A DNA stretch of 64,000 nt from Pseudoalteromonas aurantia 208 (lineage in GTDB: Bacteria > Pseudomonadota > Gammaproteobacteria > Enterobacterales > Alteromonadaceae). Location of the stretch: positions 186,001-250,000 of the forward strand of contig NZ_AQGV01000014.1 of the NCBI RefSeq assembly GCF_014858725.1. Reading direction: 5' to 3'. Below, piece after piece: positions 25,959 through 35,399 of this stretch. The first letter of the stretch is position 1. Each line of letters begins with the position of its first letter. The translations under genes and the position numbers were made by a program. The notes beneath the pieces are model-generated. The model searched no databases and had not been told where the DNA came from. It was given only the letters and a program-made list of their open reading frames with translations.

Positions 25959-27779
25959 TTATTCTACTGTAACCGATTTAGCCAAGTTTCTCGGCTGGTC
26001 AACATCGGTGCCTTTAATGACCGCGACATAGTACGATAGTAACTGTAATGGGATTGTATATACAACGGGTGCAATCGCATCTTCTACGTGGTTCACATTA
26101 ATAACCCGCATGGTATCGTCTGATTCAAACGCGGTGTCTTTATCAGCGAATACGTAGATAATACCACCACGGGCACGCACTTCTTCAACATTCGATTTTA
26201 GCTTTTCAAGCAGCTCGTTGTTAGGTGCCACCACAATAATAGGCATATCCGCATCAATTAAAGCCAATGGACCATGCTTTAATTCACCTGCCGCGTATGC
26301 TTCAGCATGAATATAAGAGATCTCTTTAAGTTTTAATGCACCTTCCATCGCAATCGGGTATTGCGACCCACGACCTAAGAAAAGTGAATGGTGTTTATCG
26401 GCAAACTCTTCGGCTAGTGCTTCAATGTCTCCTGCCAGTGTCAACGCTTCTTCAAGCTTGTTTGGTAGGGTTTTTATCGCATTGATAATTTCACTTTGAT
26501 CTCGGCCTTTCTCTTGCGCTATCGATGCAGTTAGCATCAATAAGCCGACCAGTTGTGTGGTGAATGCTTTGGTAGAGGCAACCCCAATTTCGGCGCCAGC
26601 TTTGGTCATAAAGGCCAAATCAGATTCACGCACCAATGAGGAACCAGGTACGTTACAAATCGTCATTGACCCCATGTAACCTTGCTCTTTGGCTAAACGC
26701 AACGCAGCCAACGTATCTGCGGTTTCACCTGATTGTGAAATTGTCACTAACAGGCTATTTTCGTGCACGAACGATTGACGGTAACGAAACTCAGAAGCAA
26801 TCTCTACGTTACAGCTCACACCGGCAAATTGTTCAAGCCAATAGCGCGCCACCATCCCCGAGTGATAAGAGGTACCACAAGCAATAATTTGTACGTGTTT
26901 TACATCTTTAAAGATTTGTTGAGCACTGGCGCCAAACGCATCAACCGTCACACGGTCATTTTCAATACGTCCTTCAAGCGTGTTACGCACGGCCAATGGC
27001 TGCTCATAAATTTCTTTCAGCATGTAGTGACGGTAATCACCTTTACCTGACGCATCTTGGGTAATATTTGATTCAACCACATCTCGTTCAACCACGTTGC
27101 CAAGACTATCAAAGATTTCCACAGTATCACGGGTAATACGTGCTACATCACCTTCTTCTAAAAAGATAAAGCTGCGCGTCACCGGCAGTAAAGCCAGTTG
27201 GTCAGATGCGATGAAATTTTCACCCAGACCAAGACCAATCACCAGTGGACTACCTGAGCGCGCAACAATCATTTCATTATCATTTGCTTTGTCAAATACT
27301 ACGGTGCCATACGCACCTTCCAGTTGTTTCACGGCCGCACGTACCGCATCTAACAAACTATCGTGTTGCTGGCGCAGTTGATGGATTAAGTGCACCATCA
27401 CCTCGGTATCCGTCTCTGATAGAAACTCGTAACCATCGCCTTTTAATGCCGCACGCAATGGCGCATGGTTTTCAATAATACCATTGTGTACCAATGCAAT
27501 TTCATCATTGGAAATATGCGGGTGGGCATTAGCCTCTGTCACGCCACCATGCGTAGCCCAACGCGTATGTGCAATGCCCGTAGTACCTTTTACGTTCGCA
27601 TCTCGTAAAGCACTTTCAAGGTTCACCACCTTACCCACCGCTTTTACAGTGTTTAATACGCCCGCAGTGCTTAATGCGACGCCTGCAGAGTCATAACCAC
27701 GATATTCAAGGCGCTTTAAGCCTTCAATTAAAATTCTATTTACTGGGCGTTCAGCAACAGCCCCAACAATGCCACACAT
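25959..27779 (-). CDS. glmS: Glutamine-fructose-6-phosphate aminotransferase (isomerizing)
   Basis: A 606-aa enzyme making glucosamine-6-phosphate from fructose-6-phosphate and glutamine, the first step toward UDP-GlcNAc for peptidoglycan and lipopolysaccharide. The N-terminal Ntn glutaminase domain has the nucleophile Cys2 after Met removal (MCGIVGAV) and the RLEYRGYDSAG loop. Two SIS domains follow, with CGTSYHSG and SQSGETADT, and the C-terminus ends in KSVTVE as in the family. Length is close to E. coli GlmS. It follows a DeoR-type regulator by 75 bp in the same direction, an arrangement common in Alteromonadales and Vibrionales. This is a housekeeping gene. Confidence 0.97.
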   Translation of the reverse strand: MCGIVGAVAERPVNRILIEGLKRLEYRGYDSAGVALSTAGVLNTVKAVGKVVNLESALRDANVKGTTGIAHTRWATHGGVTEANAHPHISNDEIALVHNGIIENHAPLRAALKGDGYEFLSETDTEVMVHLIHQLRQQHDSLLDAVRAAVKQLEGAYGTVVFDKANDNEMIVARSGSPLVIGLGLGENFIASDQLALLPVTRSFIFLEEGDVARITRDTVEIFDSLGNVVERDVVESNITQDASGKGDYRHYMLKEIYEQPLAVRNTLEGRIENDRVTVDAFGASAQQIFKDVKHVQIIACGTSYHSGMVARYWLEQFAGVSCNVEIASEFRYRQSFVHENSLLVTISQSGETADTLAALRLAKEQGYMGSMTICNVPGSSLVRESDLAFMTKAGAEIGVASTKAFTTQLVGLLMLTASIAQEKGRDQSEIINAIKTLPNKLEEALTLAGDIEALAEEFADKHHSLFLGRGSQYPIAMEGALKLKEISYIHAEAYAAGELKHGPLALIDADMPIIVVAPNNELLEKLKSNVEEVRARGGIIYVFADKDTAFESDDTMRVINVNHVEDAIAPVVYTIPLQLLSYYVAVIKGTDVDQPRNLAKSVTVE

Positions 27780-27854
27780 ACTCTCTCCATTTAATTTTGC
27801 ACGCTAGTGTGATGTTAATTGCACTGCCACTGTTAATGTATGACAGTGCATGAT

Positions 27855-28622
27855 TTACACCTCGACACAGATCAGTTGCACGCCACACGCCTCAATCACT
27901 TGGCGGTCTTTTTCTGCCAAGTTGTTGTCGGTGATTAAAGTGGTGACTTGATCCCAAGGTAGTTCCAAATTTGGTATTCTTCGGCCGATTTTGTCAGACT
28001 CAACCATCACCACCACTTCACGTGCCGCCTCTGCCATCACTTGGCTTAAGCCCACTAGCTCGTTGAATGTTGTGGTACCTCTTTCAACATCGATGCCATC
28101 GGCACCAATAAAGAGTTGGTCAAAATCATATGAACGTAATACTTGCTCGGCCACCTGCCCTTGAAATGATTCCGAGTGCGGATCCCATGTACCACCAGTC
28201 ATCAATAAGGTTGGTTCATTTTCTAAAGAAAGCAAACGCTTAGCCACATTAATTGCGTTAGTCATCACCACAAGCCCTCGCTTATTGCCTAGCTCAGGGA
28301 TCATGGCTGCCGTCGTACGTCCGCTATCGATAATAATCCGGTTATGGTCTTTAATGAGATTGGCCGCAGCTTTGGCGATTGCCAATTTGCGAAGGGAATC
28401 CTGTTTGTCGTTGCTTTTTGCAACAATTTCTTGAGGCAATGCAATTGCTCCACCATAACGGCGTAATAACAATCCGCTTTTTTCAAGTGCAGTTAAGTCC
28501 TTTCGAATCGTAACTTCAGATGTTTCAAACTCCAAGGCGAGTGCCTCCACACTGATCTCGCCTTGGCTATTTACCAAGTTCAGTATGGTGTGGCGGCGCT
28601 GCTGGGTGTTTCGTTTGGTCAT
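27855..28622 (-). CDS. DeoR-family transcriptional regulator next to glmS
   Basis: A 255-aa regulator. The N-terminal winged helix (residues about 8-60, with EFETSEVTIRKDLTALEKSG) is the DeoR signature. The C-terminal sugar-phosphate-sensing domain has the D-x-G-R-T-T-x-x-x motif near residue 100 and IGADGIDVERG near 175. DeoR proteins sense phosphorylated sugars. Given glmS downstream, an amino-sugar phosphate such as glucosamine-6-phosphate or N-acetylglucosamine-6-phosphate is the natural guess. A strong palindrome lies 8 bp upstream of its start, so it probably controls its own transcription and hence glmS. Confidence 0.9.
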   Translation of the reverse strand: MTKRNTQQRRHTILNLVNSQGEISVEALALEFETSEVTIRKDLTALEKSGLLLRRYGGAIALPQEIVAKSNDKQDSLRKLAIAKAAANLIKDHNRIIIDSGRTTAAMIPELGNKRGLVVMTNAINVAKRLLSLENEPTLLMTGGTWDPHSESFQGQVAEQVLRSYDFDQLFIGADGIDVERGTTTFNELVGLSQVMAEAAREVVVMVESDKIGRRIPNLELPWDQVTTLITDNNLAEKDRQVIEACGVQLICVEV

Positions 28623-28630
28623 AAGTATAC

Positions 28631-28659
28631 CACCTAAGTTTCGATTCGAAATTTAGGTG
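28631..28659. promoter_or_regulatory. Palindromic operator upstream of the DeoR-type regulator
   Basis: Arms CACCTAAGTTTCG and CGAAATTTAGGTG surround ATT and match in 12 of 13 positions. TTTCG/CGAAA cores are typical of DeoR-family operators. A further half-site (CGAAACTTA) follows at about 28669-28677. Autoregulation is the simplest reading. Confidence 0.7.
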
Positions 28660-28787
28660 CATTTTAAACGAAACTTAAAAAATTACAATAGCTGCTTTTT
28701 GGTTACCGCTCTTTTCATCATCATACGTCACTTTTTTTCTTCCATAGCCATAACAACACAACATAATGACTCGTTCAGTAATCCACC

Positions 28788-29084
28788 TTAATGTGACAAA
28801 GCAAGCTCAATTTTACAATGCCCTGCCGTTGCGGTGCCCACCATTTCATCATACGCGGTTTCCATTTCTAATATCGCCTTGGTAGCCCCCAACTCAACAA
28901 GGTGCACTTCCGCTTCTCTGAGTGAATTGAAAGTGAGAGTGTTGCCTTTTTTATCGGATGACAAGTGATATTCGCCGTTACCATCTAGCCCCCCCGCCAA
29001 ATAGTGATTAGAATCTGCATAGCTTAATATAACCGCGTTTAAATCCTGTAGTTTAAAATGGTTTTTTAACTGTCTACTTTGCAT
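28788..29084 (-). CDS. Small uncharacterised protein, 98 aa
   Basis: A 98-aa soluble protein with a short beta-rich core (AVILSYADSNHYLAGG), an acidic helix near residues 55-65 and the segment LGATKAILEMETAYDEMVG. It may belong to the DUF6482 family of small gammaproteobacterial proteins, but this is a weak recollection. No signal peptide. It stands between the DeoR-type gene and the ABC exporter operon, 165 bp and 133 bp away, so it is probably transcribed alone. Function unknown. Confidence 0.6.
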   Translation of the reverse strand: MQSRQLKNHFKLQDLNAVILSYADSNHYLAGGLDGNGEYHLSSDKKGNTLTFNSLREAEVHLVELGATKAILEMETAYDEMVGTATAGHCKIELALSH

Positions 29085-29174
29085 ATATCACCCAATTATT
29101 TTGTTCACCTGTTAATAAAACGTGCCTAAGTGACGAGGCGCTCACTTTTCACTCAATTTTTTTTCCTGAAGCAA

Positions 29175-29195
29175 GAAAAAAGGCGCCGAAGCGCC
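29175..29195 (-). terminator. Terminator of the MacAB-like operon
   Basis: On the minus strand GGCGC, a TTCG tetraloop and GCGCC are followed by TTTTTT, 22 bp past the permease stop codon. This is a textbook Rho-independent terminator. Confidence 0.9.
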
Positions 29196-29217
29196 CTCTA
29201 GTAGGAAGTCAGTACGC

Positions 29218-31629
29218 TTATTCGTATCGTAAAATCAACGAAGGGCGCGTATTTGCCGCTTTGAATGCAAGACTCGCAACGGTCAACCAGGTAATCGCAA
29301 CAACACTCAGTGTAGCAACTCCATATATCCAAATTGCTTGGTCAATCCGTTCATTAAAGTTATTTAACCAGTCACCCATTAGCCAATACACCAAGGGAAT
29401 CGCAATAAGACCACCAATGCCTACAATGGCTAAAAACTCTTTCGACAGTAAGTTCACGATGCTAATTCGAGAAGCGCCCAGTACTTTGCGCACTGCCACT
29501 TCTTTTTGACGACGTATCGTCGCAAAAGATGCCAGCCCTAAAATACCCATACAAGTCAAGATAACCGCAAGGCCGCTAAAAATCACCACGAGCTGCTGCA
29601 TCCGATGTTCATTAATATGTGCCCGTTTGTAGTCATCTTCGATTAAGCTAATATCAACTTCTGTGATTGCCAACTCTCTAATTACAATTCTTTGCGCCTC
29701 TTCCATGATTCGCGCTTTGTTAGCCCCTGGGCTTACTTTAATCACAATAGATGCCAATGGATCTTGAGCGCTTGCAACATTAACTGAAACAGGTAGCTGC
29801 TGCTGACGTGCTGAGCCTATTTTCACATCCTTGATGATACCCACGACTTTTGCTTTGCCTCTGCCACTTTGCGTTGCCAGTGTTTGTCCAACCAACTCTG
29901 CAGGATTAGCATAGCCCGCTTGTTTAGCTAAACTTTCAGACAATAAAACAGAGAATGAACTAATGCCTTGCTCGTCGGTTGCCATCCAATCGCTCGCATA
30001 TTGTGGTGAGAAATCTCGCCCGGCAACAAGTTCGAAGCCTAAAGTCTCAACTGCATGGAACCCGGTTGAAATTGATGGTTGAGTGCCTCTAAGCCGCTCA
30101 CCATTAGGCCAAACTAAAAATAACTCTGAGGTCATATCATGTGTTAACAGTGTATTTGATTGTGTAACTTGTTCAACACCATCTAACACTTTTAATTGGC
30201 TCATAAGACGATTATCATCCGCTTGATAAATCGCTTCAGTTGGTAGGTTTTTAATAATCACTCTATCTGTTTTGCTGTAGCCAACGGGTAAATCACCGAT
30301 CAATGCCATTTGTTTGTATACCACGATAGCAGCGACAATCAAGGCAACAGATAACCCACCTTGTAGCCCGAGTGTGAGCTTGCGAACCCAAATGGCTGTT
30401 TTTCCTCGTTGCAAGTCACCGCTCAATACGCGCTTAGCGCTAAATGACGAAATGAATAGTGCTGGGTACAAGCCTGATAACAGACCAATTAATATCACAA
30501 CAACCGCCACTAATACTAAAAACAGTGGTGAGAAACTTAACGATAAGCTGCGCTCAAGTAATTGATTTGCTGACGGGATCATTAGTTCAACTAACACCAG
30601 TGCAATAAGGGCTGCAATCATCACGACAAACATGGATTCAGTTAAAAATTGAGAAATAAGTTGTGGTTTACTCGCTCCAAGCGCTTTTCTTACCCCGACC
30701 TCTTTGGCGCGCTTTGCTGCACCTGCAATATTTAAATTAATAAAGTTTACGCTGGCAATCAGCAACAATAAAACCGTTAATGCAATACACACTTGCATCA
30801 CCAATGATGAACCTCCTTGCTTCATCTCAAATGGACCACTGCTATTGAAATGTAGATCCTGAAGTTTATTCAGAGTCAAACCAAGTTGTTTATGGCGGCC
30901 AGTCGATTTTTCACGCATATTTTCTACCATATCAGCAACGATTAAATCCGGATCGGCATCTTCAGTTAAACGTAAATATACATAGCCACGGATCGGGCTA
31001 TTTAATACCTTCGGAATAGCAGCCAATGTATCAAATACAAAGTGCGTGTTGTCAGGTAAGTCAGCAAATACAGCGGCAATTTCATATCGCCCTTGTTCAT
31101 ATGACAAAGTTTGCCCTACCGAGTTCTCATTACCAAATAAACGAATCGATTCAGCTTGGCTAATCGCCAATTGCCCCGGTCTCGTTAGCGCTTTATTTAA
31201 ATCACCAAAAAGTACTTCTAAGTTAATAAAATCCAGTAAATTTGATGATGCAACTAACACATTACTCAACCGAGCAGTTTCACCTTTAATCGTTACATCA
31301 AGGATCATTGGTTCAGCAAAATAACTTAAGCTTTGTGCCTCGGTTAAAATTAACGCACCTTCCACTTGCGTATGACTAAGCATTTCCAGCGCCAAATCTG
31401 AATCAGACGCAGCTATCATCTGTAAACCCCAAGGGCGATAATCAGTATGAACGCGGTAGACGCGATCTGCATTTGGATGCTGACTATCATATGATAATTC
31501 ATAGGCCGCGAACAATGCGACCATAATGGCAGCCGCTAAGCCAATACTAAAGCCCAGTAAGTTCAACATAAAGTGTTGAGTATCTTGCTTGATGGACCGA
31601 AGCGCGGTTTTAAAATAGTTAAATATCAT
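29218..31629 (-). CDS. ABC transporter permease, double FtsX/MacB-PCD type
   Basis: An 803-aa inner-membrane protein. The N-terminal TM helix (about 20-42) is followed by a periplasmic MacB-PCD domain, three TM helices (about 275-400), a second TM/PCD unit and three C-terminal TM helices. Each FtsX domain carries the family motif near KEVGVRKALGAS and KEVAVRKVLGAS. Such fused permeases work with a LolD/MacB-like ATPase by mechanotransmission rather than by moving substrate through the membrane. It is third in the operon after adaptor and ATPase. Its substrate could be a peptide, toxin or lipoprotein. The sequence does not tell. Confidence 0.9.
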   Translation of the reverse strand: MIFNYFKTALRSIKQDTQHFMLNLLGFSIGLAAAIMVALFAAYELSYDSQHPNADRVYRVHTDYRPWGLQMIAASDSDLALEMLSHTQVEGALILTEAQSLSYFAEPMILDVTIKGETARLSNVLVASSNLLDFINLEVLFGDLNKALTRPGQLAISQAESIRLFGNENSVGQTLSYEQGRYEIAAVFADLPDNTHFVFDTLAAIPKVLNSPIRGYVYLRLTEDADPDLIVADMVENMREKSTGRHKQLGLTLNKLQDLHFNSSGPFEMKQGGSSLVMQVCIALTVLLLLIASVNFINLNIAGAAKRAKEVGVRKALGASKPQLISQFLTESMFVVMIAALIALVLVELMIPSANQLLERSLSLSFSPLFLVLVAVVVILIGLLSGLYPALFISSFSAKRVLSGDLQRGKTAIWVRKLTLGLQGGLSVALIVAAIVVYKQMALIGDLPVGYSKTDRVIIKNLPTEAIYQADDNRLMSQLKVLDGVEQVTQSNTLLTHDMTSELFLVWPNGERLRGTQPSISTGFHAVETLGFELVAGRDFSPQYASDWMATDEQGISSFSVLLSESLAKQAGYANPAELVGQTLATQSGRGKAKVVGIIKDVKIGSARQQQLPVSVNVASAQDPLASIVIKVSPGANKARIMEEAQRIVIRELAITEVDISLIEDDYKRAHINEHRMQQLVVIFSGLAVILTCMGILGLASFATIRRQKEVAVRKVLGASRISIVNLLSKEFLAIVGIGGLIAIPLVYWLMGDWLNNFNERIDQAIWIYGVATLSVVAITWLTVASLAFKAANTRPSLILRYE

Positions 31630-31688
31630 TTTTCAATTTCCTTCTTCATACTGCGCCTTTGACTTACTAAGCAATGGCAACAGACTCA

Positions 31689-31708
31689 TATATACTAAAA
31701 CGTATATA
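31689..31708. other. Inverted repeat in the ATPase-permease gap
   Basis: TATATAC and GTATATA, 6 bases apart, form a perfect 7-bp inverted repeat just past the ATPase stop codon. It could be an mRNA hairpin or a binding site. Evidence is limited to symmetry. Confidence 0.3.
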
Positions 31709-31711
31709 CTG

Positions 31712-32413
31712 CTACGCAGCCCCTGATACAGTGACAACTTCATTCGCTTTATCGAGTATCACTTGACCATCAAGTAAACGCACTAAACGGTCTGCGTAGG
31801 TGCCTTCTTTTTCTGAGTGAGTCACCACAATCACAGTTGTACCTTCACGGTTCAATTCACGCAGCATCGTCATCACTTCTTCGCCATTTTTCGAATCTAA
31901 GTTACCCGTCGGCTCATCGGCAAGGATCAGTTTAGGATTAATAACCAAGGCACGTGCCACCGCTACACGTTGTTGCTGTCCGCCAGAAAGTTGTTGTGGC
32001 AGATGGTCTGCACGATGGTCAATCGCGACGCGCTGTAAAATAGCTTCGACTCTTTGCTTTCTCTGCGCTTTAGAAATATTTTGATATTGTAAAGGCAGCT
32101 CCACATTCTCATAGACGGTCAATTCATCAATAAGGTTAAAGCTTTGAAAGATAAATCCAATTGACGCTTTACGTAGTTCGGCTAATTGTTTTTCGCTATA
32201 GCCGGCGATATCTGTTCCCGCAAACTCAAAGCGGCCTCCAGTTGGAGAATCTAGCATGCCTAAAATAGACAATAGCGTTGATTTACCGCAACCTGACGGC
32301 CCCATTATGGCTAAGAAGTCGCCCTCTTCAACCGTTAAATTAATACTATTGAGTGCTGTTGTTTCAACATCTTGCGTTCTAAAAACGCGGCTTAAATTAT
32401 TTAACGTAATCAT
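31712..32413 (-). CDS. ABC transporter ATPase, MacB/LolD-like
   Basis: A 233-aa nucleotide-binding subunit. Walker A is GPSGCGKST (near residue 38), the signature is LSGGQQQRVAVARAL, Walker B is LILADEPTGNLD, and the switch His is in VVTHSEKEG. The start at 32413 is used because AAGGA lies 7 bases upstream and it gives the usual family length. The upstream start at 32437 adds eight non-conserved residues. It powers the double-FtsX permease downstream and works with the adaptor upstream, forming a tripartite-like exporter. Confidence 0.93.
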   Translation of the reverse strand: MITLNNLSRVFRTQDVETTALNSINLTVEEGDFLAIMGPSGCGKSTLLSILGMLDSPTGGRFEFAGTDIAGYSEKQLAELRKASIGFIFQSFNLIDELTVYENVELPLQYQNISKAQRKQRVEAILQRVAIDHRADHLPQQLSGGQQQRVAVARALVINPKLILADEPTGNLDSKNGEEVMTMLRELNREGTTVIVVTHSEKEGTYADRLVRLLDGQVILDKANEVVTVSGAA

Positions 32414-32448
32414 ATTTCTGTCCTTAATTCGGTTCACTTACACTATTT

Positions 32449-33711
32449 TTATTGTTGTACGTTCAGATGTTCAGCTTTATCAAAACTACCGTAGCTTGAT
32501 GTGATCACCTTATCGCCTGCCTCTAAACCGGCCAGCACTTCAAAGTAATCTTGATTTTTTTTACCTATACGAATGTCGCGTCGCACAGCTGAATCACCCG
32601 ATTCGGTAAATACATAGGCCCAATTGCCGCCGGTACTGGTAAAAAATGCACCGCGATTAAGTAACAAGGCATCTTGTTTATTGCCGCCTAACATTAATTC
32701 AACCTCGATGCTCTGACCTCGTTTGATACTGTCAGTGCCAGTTGGCAAATCTACTTCAATTTGAAACTGTGATTGCTGTACACGACTGTCTATTTTACTC
32801 ACTCCAGCCTCAACTATTTTGTTGTCAATCTGAACCATCACTGGCATATCTCGTTGAACTTGATTTAAGTAAAACTCATCTAAACGTACCACAAGCTTAT
32901 ATTCATTAGGAATATCGACCTGACCGAGGCGAGCGCCTCTGCTTTTTGACTCGCCAATCTCGACATCTAACTCGCTTAAGTACCCTGTGACTGGTGACTT
33001 AACCAACAAATTGTTTAGGTTATTTCTCGCAAACTGGAGATTTTTTTGCAACATTTTAGCACTGTCCTCCAACTGTGCGACTTGCACTTCACGTATCGAG
33101 TTTTCCTGCTTTTGTCTCTCTAGCGTCAGTTCTTTACGCGCCTTGTAATAAGAGAGGTCATCCTTGATCTCAGAGAGTTCATCCTTGGCTAATACCCCTT
33201 GTGAAACAAGAGAGTTAGACTGTTTATATCGACGCTCTAAGTGACTTATCTGCAAATCAATTTCAAGAATATCTCGACGCAAATTCAATCGATTTGTTTC
33301 CATATTCATTTGCGTATTACGTAAAAAATTCAATTGCTCTGTCACCTGAGCTTCACGACCCATCACATCTAATTGCAAATTCGTATTGCTTAAACGAACC
33401 AAGGGTTGTCCTTTTTGCACAAATTCACCTTGCTCCACCAATCGCTCCTCGACTTGGCCTCCAGCTATCGTATCAAGATAAACAGTTGTTTTTGGTACCA
33501 CCTGACCTCTTAAACTTAATGCATCTTTAAACGCGCCTTGGCGCACAGTACTCACCGTAATACTTTGCTTTGATACTTTTTGACTGCGCCCTTCAGACCC
33601 CGTTTGACTAAACCCATAAGCCACAGCAGTCACACTGAGTACGGCTGCAACGATTGCCCCTTTTTTAAAATGCTTTTGTAATCCTGAGCGTTCTATTTTT
33701 TTATCCATCAT
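32449..33711 (-). CDS. HlyD/MacA-type periplasmic adaptor
   Basis: A 420-aa membrane fusion protein. A single N-terminal TM segment (about 17-33) anchors it. The lipoyl halves flank a long alpha-helical hairpin (about residues 105-230, many Glu, Gln, Leu and Arg), which would reach an outer-membrane TolC-type channel. Beta-barrel and membrane-proximal domains follow. It is the first gene of the operon and lies about 34 bp downstream of the start point expected from the sigma-54-type promoter. The adaptor has the full-length hairpin that the RND adaptor at 13144 lacks. Confidence 0.9.
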   Translation of the reverse strand: MMDKKIERSGLQKHFKKGAIVAAVLSVTAVAYGFSQTGSEGRSQKVSKQSITVSTVRQGAFKDALSLRGQVVPKTTVYLDTIAGGQVEERLVEQGEFVQKGQPLVRLSNTNLQLDVMGREAQVTEQLNFLRNTQMNMETNRLNLRRDILEIDLQISHLERRYKQSNSLVSQGVLAKDELSEIKDDLSYYKARKELTLERQKQENSIREVQVAQLEDSAKMLQKNLQFARNNLNNLLVKSPVTGYLSELDVEIGESKSRGARLGQVDIPNEYKLVVRLDEFYLNQVQRDMPVMVQIDNKIVEAGVSKIDSRVQQSQFQIEVDLPTGTDSIKRGQSIEVELMLGGNKQDALLLNRGAFFTSTGGNWAYVFTESGDSAVRRDIRIGKKNQDYFEVLAGLEAGDKVITSSYGSFDKAEHLNVQQ

Positions 33712-33755
33712 TCAATTCCTGCTGATATTTGTTACTGACCGCTGATAACGGCATA

Positions 33756-33771
33756 TGCAGTAGGTAATCCA
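33756..33771 (-). promoter_or_regulatory. Candidate sigma-54 promoter of the MacAB-like operon
   Basis: Read on the minus strand the sequence is TGGATTACCTACTGCA: TGG at -24 and TGCA at -12 with exactly the spacing of the sigma-54 consensus. It would start transcription about 34 bp ahead of the adaptor gene. The divergent neighbour encodes a sigma-54 activator, which supports the call. Confidence 0.65.
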
Positions 33772-33843
33772 AATTTCATGCCAAAATAAAAGGCGTATTA
33801 TATCAATAAGTTACAAAAATAAATTTTAATATCCTTCATTAAG

Positions 33844-33893
33844 TGTCCGATAATAGAACACTACGACAATTCACCAGTGCCCAAAAATGGACA
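33844..33893. promoter_or_regulatory. Paired upstream activator sites for the sigma-54 regulator
   Basis: Two similar quasi-palindromes occur: TGTCCGATAATAGAACA (33844-33860) and TGCCCAAAAATGGACA (33878-33893). Both fit TGYCC-N-GRACA, with centres about 33 bp (three helical turns) apart. They lie about 75-120 bp upstream of the -24 element, where enhancer-binding proteins usually dock. Confidence 0.55.
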
Positions 33894-33956
33894 TCCCATA
33901 CTTAAACCAAGTAATATGACGCTAAGCTCACATAAAAACACAAAACAGGATCATTC

Positions 33957-35360
33957 ATGAAGCAAGCGGGCTCTATTTTAGTTGTTGACGATAATCCGGA
34001 TATTTTGATTGCAGCGCGACTCCTTTTGAAACAACATTATCAAGTTGTAAAAACAACAGATAACCCATTCGACATTGAAGGCATTATCAAGTCACACACA
34101 ATTGAAGTTATTCTGCTAGACATGAACTTTACCCAAGATGCAATCAGTGGCAAAGAGGGATTTTATTGGCTAAAAAAAATCATCGCACAAGACCCTCGCA
34201 TTGTTGTTCTTTTAATGACAGCTTATAGCGATATTCAACTTGCTGTAGACGCAATAAAAGCGGGCGCATCTGATTTTATTGCTAAGCCTTGGCAAAACGA
34301 GCAGTTGCTGGGCGCCGTCACTGCCGCATTCGCACATGCACAAGATAAGCAAAAAGTAGACAAACTCACACGACAAACACAAGGATTAAATCAAGCACTG
34401 AGCCAAAGTAAGAAAAGCGCCACATTTGATTTTTTAGGCCAAAGTGCCGCGATGCAACAGGTGTTTTCTACCATACAAAAAGCCGCACAAACCGATGCAA
34501 ATATATTGATTTGTGGCGAGAGCGGCACCGGAAAAGAACTTGCAGCACAAGCAATCCATCAAGCCAGTTTACGTCACGAAAACCCATTAATTAGTCTCGA
34601 TATGGGGGCTATTTCCGGCAATATTTTTGAGAGCGAATTATTTGGTCATAAAAAAGGCGCATTTACGGATGCCAAAACAGACAAAGTTGGTCGATTTGAG
34701 CTTGCCCATGGCGGTAGCTTATTTTTAGATGAACTGGGGAACCTGCCTCTGGCGCAGCAAGCAACACTCTTAGCAGCCCTGCAAAATAGGCAAGTTACAC
34801 CGGTCGGTGGGACAAAGCCCATCGATGTCGATATTCGTTTGATCTGTGCAACCAATGATAATCTCACTGATGCCGTTAATGAAGAAAGATTTCGCCAAGA
34901 TTTATTATATAGAATCAATACGATAGAAATCCGGATCCCCCCTTTAAGAGAGCGCATAGACGATATACCTCTACTGGTAAATTATTATTTAAAACACTAT
35001 GCGCAAAAATATAAACGCGAACTCAGCATTAACGCTTCAGATATGGATGCACTTTGTCAGTATCCTTGGCCGGGAAATGTACGTGAACTAGCGCATGCAA
35101 TTGAGCGCGCCGTAATTTTAAGTGATGCGGATACGCTAGATATAGGGACTGTCGTGGGCCAAACTCCGAAGTTAGAAAGCCCTCAAGCAAACACATCGCA
35201 GTCCACTACAGAATACGATACATTTGATTTAGAAATTTTAGAGCGACGCGCAGTACATGCCGCATTAAAGCACTATCAAGGTAACGTCAGTCATGCCGCA
35301 AAAGCACTAGGCTTAACGCGCGGTGCTATGTATCGCCGTTTAGAAAAGTATGATTTATAA
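33957..35360 (+). CDS. NtrC-family sigma-54-dependent response regulator
   Basis: A 467-aa regulator. The receiver domain has Asp11-Asp12, phospho-acceptor Asp55 (LLDMNF), MTAYSD and Lys110 (AKPW). The AAA+ domain has Walker A GESGTGKE (187-194), the sigma-54 contact loop GAFTDA (234-239), Walker B LFLDELG and the arginine-finger region. A Fis-type helix-turn-helix ends the protein (GNVSHAAKALGLTRGAMYRRL). The contact loop is GAFTDA instead of the usual GAFTGA, a Gly-to-Asp change in a key segment. It is divergent from the MacAB-like operon, which has a matching promoter and paired sites, and is followed by its probable kinase. Confidence 0.93.
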   Translation: MKQAGSILVVDDNPDILIAARLLLKQHYQVVKTTDNPFDIEGIIKSHTIEVILLDMNFTQDAISGKEGFYWLKKIIAQDPRIVVLLMTAYSDIQLAVDAIKAGASDFIAKPWQNEQLLGAVTAAFAHAQDKQKVDKLTRQTQGLNQALSQSKKSATFDFLGQSAAMQQVFSTIQKAAQTDANILICGESGTGKELAAQAIHQASLRHENPLISLDMGAISGNIFESELFGHKKGAFTDAKTDKVGRFELAHGGSLFLDELGNLPLAQQATLLAALQNRQVTPVGGTKPIDVDIRLICATNDNLTDAVNEERFRQDLLYRINTIEIRIPPLRERIDDIPLLVNYYLKHYAQKYKRELSINASDMDALCQYPWPGNVRELAHAIERAVILSDADTLDIGTVVGQTPKLESPQANTSQSTTEYDTFDLEILERRAVHAALKHYQGNVSHAAKALGLTRGAMYRRLEKYDL

Positions 35361-35399
35361 ACGCATTCTCAATAAGGCACACCCAAAGGAATCCTCAGC

